Source of the DNA: Candida dubliniensis CD36
Taxonomy: Eukaryota; Ascomycota; Pichiomycetes; Serinales; Debaryomycetaceae
Length of the DNA stretch: 64,000 nucleotides
Direction of reading: 5' to 3'
Assembly: GCF_000026945.1 (NCBI RefSeq)
Contig: NC_012860.1
Location: 1 to 64,000 of the forward strand
Shown here: positions 39,115 through 48,527 of the stretch, one piece after another
How positions within the stretch are numbered: the stretch's first letter is position 1
How the letters are laid out: each line of letters begins with the position of its first letter
The notes under the pieces: generated by a model
Seen by the model: the letters and a program-made list of their open reading frames with translations, nothing else
The model's database searches: none
What the model was told of the DNA's origin: nothing
Position numbers and translations under genes: made by a program

Positions 39115-40484
39115 TCTTAACAGGGAGGGGGTTGATAAGAGTAAAAGCAAAAAAAAAAGGGGGGAAGTTGGTTCTTCTGATGTCTACCTTCTAGGTGAGT
39201 TTGTTTATAAGCACGGAATGCAATATTCTATCGTGAATACTAATCAAATGGAAAGAAAGAAAAGTAAGGAATTTTTTTGTTGTTTTTTTCTTTTTCAGGT
39301 ATTAGAGAGAGAAAAAAAGAAAGAATGAGAATGGTTGATAAACTTTTTCCTTTCTTTTTTTTTGAGGCAGTTGGTGGAGACTAATTTATTATTTGGCAGA
39401 AATACTATTTATTATTTGGCTATTCCACTTACTATTATTATTATGCGACTGCTGGTTTATCGTGGGAAGGTGTACATAGCTATTAGTAAGTGCTTTTCCC
39501 TATTAACACAGAAGCAAGGCATATACACTTTCACTTTCACCTGATGTTTTTTTCTTTTTCTCCGTTATCTCCTTGAAATCCCTGGGTCTGAGTTTTCTTT
39601 GTTTCTATTGTTACAATTTACAACTATCCTTTGAACCTTAATGAGAGTTTCACTTGTGGTGTTCCCAGTACAACGGTAATTACATACCAATCTCTTAAAC
39701 TTGCCAACTGTCGAAGCTTCAAAAGTTAGGAACAGGTTAAGTGAATTTCGCTAAATAGGAATAGGAACCGAATTCCAAGAAAAAAAAAGCATGGAACTAT
39801 AAACGGGGGGGGAGGAGAGATTTACAAAGAGGGGACGGAACGAAGAAACACATTCACACACAATAGAAACACAATCTTTTTAGTTTGTCTTCTTTTTTTT
39901 TCTTGGAGGGGGGGGGATTTTGGGGATTTGACGTAATTACACAATATTGAGAGCCAGTGGTGCTGAACAGTTTGCATTTGCGGGATTTTGGTTTTTCCTA
40001 TTCGTTCGCTGATGATAAATAGAGTTTGTTGACTAAGCCCTGTTTAATGCTTGTAAATTATACTTGATGTAGATGATTATTCAAAACTGTATCGCTTTTG
40101 ATTAGCCTCAAGATTGGTGGCCATGTATCCGGATATACACTCCCTAGTCCATGTTTCTCTCGTGACAGTTCTGGCATCTACCTAGGGATGGTCTAATGTT
40201 AATCTTTCCGGTGCCAGATCTTACATTTAAGTACTTGTACATTTGGAACGGTTGAGATCAAGCCAAGACAAGTCAATCTTGCTTTCTGTTGCATTAGTCA
40301 CATTCGCTTCCTAATGTTGATTGTTGTGTTTTCAGTATTATAATCTTCTTTTTTCTTGTCCTTTTTCCGCGAACAATAGTGAGGTTGGTACAGGGATGCC
40401 AACCCAAGAAAAAAAAAAAAAATTTGCTTGCACAAAAGGAATTACTGCTATTTATTGATAAAGAAAAACTATTATACACTAGAC
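39115..40484. other. Long intergenic region RIM8-NSR1
   Basis: 1.37 kb without a supported ORF. It holds G-runs at about 39807-39815 and 39903-39914 and a GC-richer stretch at 40090-40260. On the minus strand that stretch can form a stem between CTGGCA and TGCCAG and contains the palindrome TATCCGGATA, so it may encode a structured RNA. A C-box-like TGATGA occurs at about 40011, but no D box is placed with it. I cannot assign a class. Confidence 0.35.
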
Positions 40485-41756
40485 TTAATCAAAGGTTTTT
40501 TTAGTACCTTTGAATTCGGCTGACCTGTTTGGTCTTGGAGTGCTGTTACCGGATCTTGGGGTAGCAGATCTTTCACGACCACCACCAAAACCACCTCTTC
40601 TGTTATTATTGGTGTTGCTGTTATCTCTTGGGGTTGAAAAATCTAATCTGCATGGACGACCTTCAATGTATTCACCATTTAATGCTTCTAAGGCAGCCTT
40701 GGCTTCGTCAACACTGGAGAATTGAACATACCCAAACCCTTTTGGTTGTTGGGTGTCGGGGTGGGTTGGGACTCTGCATGAAATAACATTACCATATTCA
40801 CCAAAAACAGTAAACAAATTGTCTCTGTTGGCATTGAAGGAAAGATTACCAACAAATAAGGTGTCACTTAGGGCAGATTGACTGTCACCATATTGTTTGG
40901 CTCTATCATTAGTGGATCTGGATGCATGTGGTTTGCCAGTAGACATATCCAAGTTAATTGGTCTGCCATCAATTTCTTTACCTTGCATTTCTTCAAGTGC
41001 TTTTTCAGCGGCTGATTTGGTTTCAAAATCAACATAACCATAACCTCTAGATTTACCAGTTGCTCTTTCCATAATGACTCTGGCACTAATAACACCACCA
41101 ATATGTTCAAACTCTCTCTTTAACCAACTATCATCGATGTTCCATGATAATCTACCAACAAATAAAGTGGCTGGCTCTTCATTAACAGCAGCTGGTTTGG
41201 ATTTCTTGACTGGAGTAGAAACTTCTTCCTTTGATTCTTCAGCTTTACGTTTCTTAGAAGATTTTTCTTCTTCTTTTTCGGATTCGGATTCGGAGTCGGA
41301 GTCGGAGTCGGAGTCGCTGTCTGAATCAGAATCAGAATCGCTATCACTTTCTGAACTGGAACTATCGGAACTGGATTCACTACTTTCATTGTCTGATGAA
41401 GATTCTTCCTCCTTCTTTTCATCTTCACCAGAGGCAGCCTTTTCTTCTTCGTCTTCGCTTTCAGAGCTAGATGAATCAGAACTTTCTTCTTCATCCTCTT
41501 CTTTGTCAGAGGCAGCCTTCTCTTCCTTCTTTTCTACTTCTTCATCATCACTGCTGTCACTATCGGAACTTTCATCACTGGAGCTGCTTGAATTGTCCGA
41601 ATCATCGTCAGAACTGCTTTCTTCGGAACTGCTTTCTTCGGAACTGCTTTCTTCAGAACTGCTTTCTTCACTAGAACTTTCTTCTTCAACCTTCTTAGCA
41701 GGTTTTTCTTCTTTCTTCTTAGACAATTTCTTGTCGACTTTAGATGCTTTAGCCAT
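40485..41756 (-). CDS. NSR1: Nucleolin-like rRNA-processing protein NSR1
   Basis: 423 residues. The first ~190 are Lys-rich then alternating Ser/Glu/Asp runs, typical CK2-phosphorylated nucleolar acidic tracts. Two RRMs follow: about 195-270 (T-L-F-V-G-R-L-S-W and R-G-Y-G-Y-V-D-F) and about 295-370 (T-L-F-V-G-N-L-S-F and K-G-F-G-Y-V-Q-F). A short C-terminal Arg/Gly segment (R-R-G-G-F-G-G-G-R) is smaller than the long GAR domain of S. cerevisiae Nsr1. It binds pre-rRNA in the nucleolus and supports 40S production. The Ser/Glu codon repeats make long antisense ORFs, which are artefacts. Confidence 0.93.
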   Translation of the reverse strand: MAKASKVDKKLSKKKEEKPAKKVEEESSSEESSSEESSSEESSSEESSSDDDSDNSSSSSDESSDSDSSDDEEVEKKEEKAASDKEEDEEESSDSSSSESEDEEEKAASGEDEKKEEESSSDNESSESSSDSSSSESDSDSDSDSDSDSDSDSDSESESEKEEEKSSKKRKAEESKEEVSTPVKKSKPAAVNEEPATLFVGRLSWNIDDSWLKREFEHIGGVISARVIMERATGKSRGYGYVDFETKSAAEKALEEMQGKEIDGRPINLDMSTGKPHASRSTNDRAKQYGDSQSALSDTLFVGNLSFNANRDNLFTVFGEYGNVISCRVPTHPDTQQPKGFGYVQFSSVDEAKAALEALNGEYIEGRPCRLDFSTPRDNSNTNNNRRGGFGGGRERSATPRSGNSTPRPNRSAEFKGTKKTFD

Positions 41757-41835
41757 ATTTGATTAGATGTAAAGAAAAACTGTACCACCACAAATTTTTT
41801 TTTTTTTTTTTTTCGAAAAATGTTTAATTTCTTGT

Positions 41836-41846
41836 GATGAGATGAG
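41836..41846. promoter_or_regulatory. PAC-like element upstream of NSR1
   Basis: GATGAGATGAG lies 80 bases upstream of the NSR1 ATG. GATGAG is the core of the PAC motif found in ribosome-biogenesis promoters. The full GCGATGAG consensus is not met, so this is tentative. Confidence 0.35.
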
Positions 41847-41963
41847 AGCAAAAGAAAGAAAAAACGAGAAAAAAAAAATGAAAAAGGAAAGCAATACTCA
41901 GTGCTGTACCACATACCTTCCATGTTAGGAAGTCTACCCACCTATTCCTGTTACGGCGAGAAT

Positions 41964-41970
41964 TGACTCA
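41964..41970. promoter_or_regulatory. Gcn4-type site before LEU4
   Basis: TGACTCA, the perfect palindromic Gcn4 consensus, lies 135 bases upstream of the LEU4 ATG, as expected for general amino acid control. CCGGTACGTG at 41997-42006 is half of a Leu3 site (CCGGNNCCGG) with a mismatched second half, so Leu3 binding is only a possibility. Confidence 0.65.
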
Positions 41971-42104
41971 TTCTTGTGTCAATAACACCACCGCCACCGG
42001 TACGTGTGAGGCTGGATATTATTATTCACCTCGATTAAATATACTTTTATTCTGATTCGATAATTTTTCAACTACAACCACCACATTTTTTTCTTTCAAC
42101 AACA

Positions 42105-43844
42105 ATGCAAAAGGTTTTCCAAAGATGGGTATCTAGAATACCCCCAGTTAAGCTTCAATATAAGAATATGCTTAGAGACCCTTCAAAGAAATACCCTCCA
42201 CCAAAACAAATCAACTTGCCCAATAGAACTTGGCCCACCAAGGTGATCACTAAAGCTCCTCGGTGGCTTTCTACCGATTTAAGAGACGGTAACCAGTCCT
42301 TGCCAGATCCAATGTCAGTCCCAGAAAAAAAGGAGTATTTCCACAAATTAATCGATATTGGATTTAAAGAAATCGAAGTTTCGTTCCCGTCAGCTTCCCA
42401 AACCGATTTTGATTTCACTCGATACGCCGTTGAGAACGCCCCTGATGATGTAACTATTCAAGTTTTGACCCAATCTCGTGAACCATTGATTAGAAGAACT
42501 GTCGAATCGGTAAAGGGAGCCAAACGTGCTACCATTCATACATATTTGGCAACTTCAGACGTATTCCGTGAAGTCGTGTTCGGCATGAGTAAACAGGACG
42601 CCATTGATAAAGCAATTGAAACCACCAAGTTAGTGAGGTCATTGACTAAAGATGACCCTAATATGCAAGATACGGAATGGAATTTAGAGTTTTCTCCAGA
42701 GTGTTTCTCCGACACTCCAGGGGAATTTGCTGTTGAGATTTGTGAAGCCGTTAAAAAAGTCTGGGAACCAACAGTCGAAAACCCCATGATCTTCAATTTG
42801 CCTGCTACAGTTGAAGTTGCTAGTCCTAATGTATATGCTGATCAAATTGAATACTTTTGTCAGAACATAACTGAGCGTGAAAAGATCATCGTTTCCACAC
42901 ACACCCATAATGACCGTGGTTGTGGTGTGGCTGCTACTGAATTGGGGATGTTGGCTGGTGCCGATAGAGTTGAAGGATGTGTGTTTGGAAACGGTGAGAG
43001 AACTGGTAATGTTGATTTAGTTACTGTGGCATTGAACTTGTACACCCAAGGTATTTCACCAAATTTGGACTTTTCTGATATCGAGAGCATTATTGACGTC
43101 AGCGAACGTTGCAATAAGATCCCAGTGCCAGCAAGATCGCCCTACGGTGGTTCCCTTGTGGTTTGTGCGTTTAGTGGATCTCACCAAGACGCCATCAAAA
43201 AAGGTTTCGCTAAACAAAAGGGGGACAGATGGGCTATCCCATATTTGCCATTAGATCCAAAAGATATTGGAAGAACTTATGAGGCCGTGATTAGAGTCAA
43301 CTCCCAGTCAGGTAAAGGGGGTGCAGCCTGGGTCATCCTTAGATCTTTGGGATTGGACTTACCAAGACACTTGCAAGTTGCATTTTCGGGCTTGGTGCAA
43401 AACACTGCTGATCTGTTGGGGAGAGAATTGAAGGTCGAGGAAATTGTAAACTTGTTTAACGAACAGTACTTGGTCAATGCTCCTTTAAGCATTCAGGATT
43501 TTGAAATCACCAAGAATAAAAACGATGAAAGAGAAATTGTTGCTCAATTAAATAATGGCATTTCAATCAAAGGTCAAGGAAATGGGCCTATCTCGGCCTT
43601 TATTGATGCCCTTTCTAACAAATTCGGTGTTTTGTTTGAAGTCGTAAACTATCAAGAACATTCTTTGGGAGGTGGGTCTAGTAGTAAGGCTGCAACTTAT
43701 ATCGAATTATCATACGTCAATGCCAATGGCGAAAAAGTCTCTAGATGGGGCTGTGGTATCAACCACGATGTCTCACAAGCCTCTATCGAAGCCATTCTTA
43801 GTGTTGTGAACACTTTGATCAATAAAAAGGAATTAAGTATTTAG
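42105..43844 (+). CDS. LEU4: 2-isopropylmalate synthase
   Basis: 579 residues. The catalytic signature L-R-D-G-N-Q-S-L is at about residue 61, the metal-ligand H-T-H-N-D-R-G near 266, and G-N-G-E-R-T-G-N near 300, all of the HMGL-like TIM barrel. The C-terminal ~130 residues form the regulatory domain (G-Q-G-N-G-P-I-S-A-F, H-S-L-G-G-G-S-S-S-K-A-A-T-Y) that confers leucine feedback inhibition. The N-terminus M-Q-K-V-F-Q-R-W-V-S-R is basic and amphipathic, fitting mitochondrial import as in S. cerevisiae Leu4. It condenses acetyl-CoA with 2-ketoisovalerate, the first committed step to leucine. A Gcn4 site lies upstream. Confidence 0.95.
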   Translation: MQKVFQRWVSRIPPVKLQYKNMLRDPSKKYPPPKQINLPNRTWPTKVITKAPRWLSTDLRDGNQSLPDPMSVPEKKEYFHKLIDIGFKEIEVSFPSASQTDFDFTRYAVENAPDDVTIQVLTQSREPLIRRTVESVKGAKRATIHTYLATSDVFREVVFGMSKQDAIDKAIETTKLVRSLTKDDPNMQDTEWNLEFSPECFSDTPGEFAVEICEAVKKVWEPTVENPMIFNLPATVEVASPNVYADQIEYFCQNITEREKIIVSTHTHNDRGCGVAATELGMLAGADRVEGCVFGNGERTGNVDLVTVALNLYTQGISPNLDFSDIESIIDVSERCNKIPVPARSPYGGSLVVCAFSGSHQDAIKKGFAKQKGDRWAIPYLPLDPKDIGRTYEAVIRVNSQSGKGGAAWVILRSLGLDLPRHLQVAFSGLVQNTADLLGRELKVEEIVNLFNEQYLVNAPLSIQDFEITKNKNDEREIVAQLNNGISIKGQGNGPISAFIDALSNKFGVLFEVVNYQEHSLGGGSSSKAATYIELSYVNANGEKVSRWGCGINHDVSQASIEAILSVVNTLINKKELSI

Positions 43845-43916
43845 TAGTAATAAATGTGTGTTTGATCCGGTATTTGTCTACTTCTCTTTGGCAGCAAAAT
43901 TTCTAGTGTGCAACTT

Positions 43917-43934
43917 TTAGGGCTTTAGCCCTAA
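43917..43934. promoter_or_regulatory. Tbf1-type palindrome in the RPL16 promoter
   Basis: TTAGGGCTTTAGCCCTAA is two inverted TTAGGG half-sites, 223 bases before the RPL16 ATG. TTAGGG is the Tbf1 core, and in C. albicans ribosomal-protein promoters are, as I recall, driven by Tbf1 at just such inverted pairs instead of Rap1. It is also the vertebrate-type telomere hexamer, but here it is a promoter element. Confidence 0.75.
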
Positions 43935-44157
43935 CCTGCACATACGTTTGGTTCCCACACAAGGAATCTTTACCACCAAACTCACACATAAATGCGCATT
44001 TCGTCGGTTGGTGTTTTCCTTTTTTTTTTTTTACTGGTTACCACTATCAGTTTTTACACTTTCGCACTGGAGGTCGGTTTTCCTATAGTAAAATTTTCTT
44101 TTTTTTTTTTTTTTGAAACCTTCCTTCAACCTTTCCTTCTTAGTTAATCAATCAACC

Positions 44158-44760
44158 ATGTCCTCATTTGAAAAAGTTGTTGTTATTGATGGTAAAGGCC
44201 ATTTGTTGGGTCGTTTAGCCTCTATTGTTTCTAAACAAATCCTTAATGGTCAAAAAGTTGTCGTTGTCAGATGTGAAGAATTGAACATCTCTGGTGAATT
44301 TTTCAGAAACAAATTGAAGTACCACGACTACTTGAGAAAAGCTACTAGATACAACAAGAAGAAGGGTCCATTCCATTTCAGAGCCCCATCTAGAATCTTA
44401 TACAAGGCCATCAGAGGTATGATTCCTCACAAGACTGCTAGAGGTAAAGCAGCTTTGGAAAGATTGAAGGTCTTTGAAGGTGTCCCACCACCATACGACA
44501 AGAAAAAGAGAGTTGTTGTTCCTCAAGCTTTAAGAGTCTTAAGATTAAAACCAGGTAGAAAATACACCACTGTTGGTAAATTGTCCTCAGCTGTTGGTTG
44601 GAAATACGAATCAGTTGTTGAAAAATTAGAAGAAAAGAGAAAAGTCCAATCTGCTGAATACTACGCCAAGAAGAAGGCTTTGACTAAAAAATTGAATGCT
44701 GCCAAAGCTTCTACTGCTGAATCCGAAGCTGCCCAAAAATTAGCTGCTTTCGGTTACTAA
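44158..44760 (+). CDS. RPL16A: Ribosomal protein uL13 (RPL16)
   Basis: 200 residues from ATG 44158. The open frame upstream crosses a poly-T tract and lacks an earlier ATG that fits. Sequence [22 protein letters not shown], with [11 protein letters not shown] and [10 protein letters not shown], is diagnostic of eukaryotic uL13. Codon use is strongly biased (GGT, AGA, TTG, AAG), consistent with high expression, and no in-frame CTG is seen. It is a structural protein of the 60S subunit. No intron was needed to build the full protein. The A/B paralogue suffix is arbitrary. Confidence 0.95.
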   Translation: MSSFEKVVVIDGKGHLLGRLASIVSKQILNGQKVVVVRCEELNISGEFFRNKLKYHDYLRKATRYNKKKGPFHFRAPSRILYKAIRGMIPHKTARGKAALERLKVFEGVPPPYDKKKRVVVPQALRVLRLKPGRKYTTVGKLSSAVGWKYESVVEKLEEKRKVQSAEYYAKKKALTKKLNAAKASTAESEAAQKLAAFGY

Positions 44761-45032
44761 GCATCTTTGAACGGAGTTTTTGTATATTATGAAAGAAAAA
44801 AAAAAAGAAGAAAAATCCATATATCAACCAACCAGGGGTCTTTTTTAATTGATACTTTTGCCCCTCATTTAGTACATATACAACGGGTGTATAAGTAAAA
44901 CTATAGGAAGAAACCACAAACACGCAAATAACAAATAAATGTCATTTAATTGTACGAGTATAATTAATCTATTACCAATTGTAGAACTGTTACATAAAAA
45001 GTACACATCATAAACAGCTATACACATCTTCC

Positions 45033-45680
45033 TCAAACCATTATTCTCTTTAGAAAATTCTTAAACCCTCTTCTCTTCGATATACTTGATGTATTGCTTG
45101 TTTTCTTACGGTTGTGAAGTCGTTTCCATGTTCTTACCAAAGTGTCGAGACAAGTGATATCACCAGTAGATTTGTCAACAAACGTTTGTTGGCTGACCAA
45201 ATAGTATCCAAGATCAAGATTAAATGGCAAGTAGTTGTCTTCTTTGATGTTCAATAATAATGTAGGGTAGCGTTCAATCTGCAAGTCCAGTATTAGTTTT
45301 GGCGAAGATACGCTATGTATTGTGGAAAACTGGTATTTCTTCCCCAAATGCACTAGCTTCAATTGATCAATATATATCTCCTTATTAAATAAATTACGCT
45401 GGTGGTAGAATAAATAGACAAATAAATGATTCATGGTTAAATCTTCGATAGTTATTTTCTTATGTAAATAGATATTAACCAAGCACACAATAGAGCACAA
45501 TTTGATGTTGATGTTGGTATTACCATCGTAAACCACTGTGATTTCTGACACTTCTGTTTCTTCTTCAGGGATTCTCAAAGATAGATAGTTCATAAGATAT
45601 TGCGAATTGTATTGTTGGGGCTTATCTGAAAGTGTCAAACACGATTCACAGGGTGACAAAATGGATGTTGGAGTAGTCAT
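45033..45680 (-). CDS. Hypothetical protein, 215 residues
   Basis: The ORF is complete with ATG at 45680 and ordinary composition: M-T-T-P-T-S-I-L-S-P-C-E-S-C, a middle part rich in Ile/Leu/Tyr (I-V-C-L-V-N-I-Y-L-H-K-K-I-T-I-E-D-L-T-M-N-H-L-F-V-Y-L-F-Y) and a basic C-terminus (K-R-R-G-F-K-N-F-L-K-R-I). The C-terminal part, with D-L-G-Y-Y-L-V-S and the basic tail, could bind membranes or nucleic acid. I recognise no family. Length, an isolated position between well-spaced neighbours and absence of frame breaks support a real, probably Candida-specific gene. Confidence 0.6.
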   Translation of the reverse strand: MTTPTSILSPCESCLTLSDKPQQYNSQYLMNYLSLRIPEEETEVSEITVVYDGNTNINIKLCSIVCLVNIYLHKKITIEDLTMNHLFVYLFYHQRNLFNKEIYIDQLKLVHLGKKYQFSTIHSVSSPKLILDLQIERYPTLLLNIKEDNYLPFNLDLGYYLVSQQTFVDKSTGDITCLDTLVRTWKRLHNRKKTSNTSSISKRRGFKNFLKRIMV

Positions 45681-46540
45681 GTAGTAATGTTTTGGAATAT
45701 GTAAAATCTGACTGATGGCTTCAATAACAAATACATATATATATTAAAGGGGGGTATAGCACTAATTTATATTGTTTTTAAGTGGATGAGGAGTAAAGGG
45801 TAATTAATTTAACAATGACAAGAATTTTTAATATGTTTTTTGTACTATTTTTTTTAGTCTGTCATGATTTGCTCTCGTAATACAATATTGACCCCTATTT
45901 CTTGGTGGGGGGGTATTTATTATTATGGTTACTCTTTCTTTGCGGTTTTACTCTATAGTAGTTTGTTGTCAAGCAAGCCTTTGGGTGGTGAAACCATCGA
46001 AGCAACGCCAAACGTTATTTGGTCAGTGGGGAAGGCACTTATCAACCTTAGTTATTTCAACAACTATTACTCTCCTCGAAGTAATACCTACAACGGTCAA
46101 TAAGTCAGTTCATACAAACTACAATGTCGGTATTGTTTTATCACGATTTTGTTTTTTGTGGAAATAGCTTTCTTATTACTCCAGATCTTCCCCCATTATT
46201 TTCCTCCCCGCCATTTTAATTGTTTAATTAGTTTCACAAAATCTATCTCCCACCAAAAAAAAAAAAATTTAACATTTCGGGGAAGATGAAATTTTTGTTA
46301 CGAGCTGCTATCACTTTAATTTACTCTTCCCCACACTTGCCTCAAGTCGTAATACAATTCTACTGGGTATGGGAACACTAGTAAGTATTTTCTTTAATAG
46401 ATTGTGTGACCTTCGGTTGTGTACGGTTATTCTCGAAAAGTGGCCTAACTAATTATTGGTTCATACACACACTATTTATATACACACCGTTTTCTTTGTT
46501 AGAGAATGCCCAATTCAGAGGTAAGGGAAATACCGTTACA
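45681..46540. other. Intergenic region without supported gene
   Basis: AT-rich, with short ORFs at 45864-46103 and 45925-46167 that overlap each other and lack any protein-like pattern. No RNA gene or repeat is recognised. Confidence 0.5.
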
Positions 46541-46888
46541 TTAAACAGTGACAATATCATCACACAATAATTCAATAAATCCAATTCTCCTGTTGTCAAC
46601 AATATAACACTGCTTTATATCTCCTAACTTCTTAAACAACTGCACTAACGAAAACTCGTCCAAATTATATTTCAGAAGATTCTCAATAACTATGGTGTCT
46701 CGGTTGATAACACTTGCGATTTGTTGTAGATTATTCAGAAACTCGTAGTTGATCAAACTGTGATCTAGACCAGGAATCTTTAATAACACCTCGGGTGAAG
46801 TGGAATTGATATATGTAAGCTCAGATAATTGTGGCAACAAACGTATTAATGTATTATTTATATTGCTTGATATTATATACTTTATCAT
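46541..46888 (-). CDS. Small RRM-like protein
   Basis: 115 residues. The C-terminal half reads I-V-I-E-N-L (RNP2-like), L-V-Q-L-F-K-K-L-G-D-I-K-Q-C-Y-I and I-G-F-I-E-L (RNP1-like). That is the beta-alpha-beta-beta order of an RNA recognition motif, but it ends soon after beta 3, so the domain is incomplete. The N-terminal half is helical with no match. It could be a diverged small RNA-binding protein or a truncated one. It sits 68 bases downstream-facing of GSF2 on the same strand. Real but unassigned is my best reading. Confidence 0.4.
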   Translation of the reverse strand: MIKYIISSNINNTLIRLLPQLSELTYINSTSPEVLLKIPGLDHSLINYEFLNNLQQIASVINRDTIVIENLLKYNLDEFSLVQLFKKLGDIKQCYIVDNRRIGFIELLCDDIVTV

Positions 46889-46956
46889 CTAAAACTCAAC
46901 AACAACAAAAGAGACGTGTTTTTTTTTTTTTCGTTTTTTTTTTTTTTCTCGCTCTT

Positions 46957-48135
46957 TTAATCTTTAGCTTCAACAACTTCTTCAACCTTTGGCTGTTCTT
47001 CAACCTTTGGCTTCTCTTCATCGGTTTCACCTTTTCTTGCATTGACAACAGTCTTAATTCTTTGGTCACTAACTAACAAACCGTATCTTCTATATTGTTT
47101 GATCAATTGAGCCAATTCACTTCCTTCTTTGTTTTCTGCATTCATGGCAAAAACGTACCCCAATTCAGCAAAATACTCATAACTCAACTTCAATTTGAAG
47201 TCAGGCTTTTTGGCATCTTCAACAATCTCCTTCATGGTTCTCAACTTATTTTCTTTGGTCAATGGGGTGTTATACCCTTCGCCTGATTCTAATTGTACCC
47301 CCAAGTTTCTAAGAGTGTTAAACAATCCTGCACGATGGGCTTGAATCATACCTCCGTGTTGATTGATCTTAAATTCACGGTAATACTCTTTGTATTCATC
47401 AATAGTGGCCTTTCTTGTACCTGTCCATCCTAATTTTACCAACTCCTCTTTGGTGACATCCAATTTGACACTTCTTGGTGTGAAACGGAACACCCTCATC
47501 GGATTAAAAACCCCGGTGTATAAGAACCCAAATATGAACAAACACTTGATAATATGGAATGCAAAAAATACACACTGAGCACCCACACCTACTGTGTCAT
47601 ACAAATCTGCAAGTAAAGTGTCGGCAAATCTATCCTTGCCAAATTGCAACAATACCCATGCCATCAATTTCGTAACTTGATTAGTAAGACAAATTCCGGG
47701 TGTAGGACTTATGAAATCGGGTAAATCAGTATACAACCAGCAGGCCAAGAATGTAAGGAATGAATAAAACCCGAAATCATTGAATTGCCAAACTGGAAGG
47801 ACTAGTTGACCAGGCCACACAGTTTCATTAATCAAATCATTATCATTAACAGGAACTGCTTGTTTCTGTGAACTTTCATCAAAAATGAAATGTCCATCCT
47901 GAGTCAAATACCCGGGAGAGACTGATTTCTTAAACCCAATAGGTTGGGCATGATAAAATACACTTGGTCGTAAGGAAAGTGGTAATGTTCTGAAAACCTG
48001 GTATAAGTCCTTGAAAACGGTAGTGGTTTTAACTTGGAAACAATAATCTTTTTCCATATCATCGTTGAATCTAAGATATATATCGAGGTATCCTACCTCT
48101 GAATCTGGTCCTGTGGTCTTTTCAATGCCTGACAT
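46957..48135 (-). CDS. GSF2: ER membrane protein GSF2
   Basis: 392 residues. The N-terminal D-I-Y-L-R-F-N-D-D, then R-P-S-V-F-Y-H, S-P-G-Y-L-T-Q-D-G and W-P-G-Q-L-V-L-P-V-W, and above all L-Y-T-D-L-P-D-F-I-S-P-T-P-G-I-C-L-T-N-Q match S. cerevisiae Gsf2. Two or three membrane segments lie at about 125-150 and 190-220. The C-terminus is cytosolic, Lys/Glu/Val-rich with K-P-K-V-E-E repeats. Gsf2 assists ER exit of hexose transporters, and its loss affects glucose signalling. The start ATG at 48135 is the first in frame. Confidence 0.88.
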   Translation of the reverse strand: MSGIEKTTGPDSEVGYLDIYLRFNDDMEKDYCFQVKTTTVFKDLYQVFRTLPLSLRPSVFYHAQPIGFKKSVSPGYLTQDGHFIFDESSQKQAVPVNDNDLINETVWPGQLVLPVWQFNDFGFYSFLTFLACWLYTDLPDFISPTPGICLTNQVTKLMAWVLLQFGKDRFADTLLADLYDTVGVGAQCVFFAFHIIKCLFIFGFLYTGVFNPMRVFRFTPRSVKLDVTKEELVKLGWTGTRKATIDEYKEYYREFKINQHGGMIQAHRAGLFNTLRNLGVQLESGEGYNTPLTKENKLRTMKEIVEDAKKPDFKLKLSYEYFAELGYVFAMNAENKEGSELAQLIKQYRRYGLLVSDQRIKTVVNARKGETDEEKPKVEEQPKVEEVVEAKD

Positions 48136-48263
48136 TGTCTTGGTAGAGTCGGTTTGATGATAACAATAAAGAGGAAGATGGCCAAAAAATAAAAAAAAAT
48201 TAAAAAAATCTCAACACCGGAGAGGAGGAGGAGGCTGGAAAAAAAAAAAAAAAGTGAAAATCT

Positions 48264-48527
48264 TTATTGTGTGTTGTTTGTTTGTTGGTGCGGTTCTTCG
48301 TAAATGCAGGATATGTGAAGAAAGCGGTTTTTCCATAAACCCAAGCCAACAAACAGTAAGATGTATCCGATTTGTTGTAAGGATGTAAAGATATCCAAGG
48401 TATGAGTTTTCTCGGTCAATGTACGGAATACGTGTAATGGGGCTATTGCAAATACTTGACCATGTAATTCTTCCTCGTTGGGGGAGAAAGTGGGGTGGTG
48501 GGACAAGTGCGGCATTCTAATCAACAC
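48264..48527 (-). CDS. Small hypothetical membrane protein
   Basis: 87 residues. A hydrophobic segment I-G-Y-I-L-L-F-V-G-L-G-L-W lies at about 50-64, followed by K-N-R and a Gln/Asn-rich tail. The N-terminal part (H-L-S-H-H-P-T-F-S-P-N-E-E-E-L-H-G-Q-V-F) is protein-like. Upstream on the coding strand, TGTGCTTAG just before the frame could be a splice acceptor, so a 5' exon may be missing; I cannot place its donor. It is tandem with GSF2 and 128 bases upstream of it. No family is recognised. Confidence 0.4.
   Translation of the reverse strand: MLIRMPHLSHHPTFSPNEEELHGQVFAIAPLHVFRTLTEKTHTLDIFTSLQQIGYILLFVGLGLWKNRFLHISCIYEEPHQQTNNTQ

Noticed and set aside
40005..40060. C-box-like TGATGA of a box C/D snoRNA
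   Set aside because: No D box (CUGA) at a suitable distance and no terminal stem.
41074..41766. 230-codon Ser/Leu/Glu ORF antisense to NSR1
   Set aside because: It mirrors the Ser/Glu codon runs of NSR1; no independent evidence.
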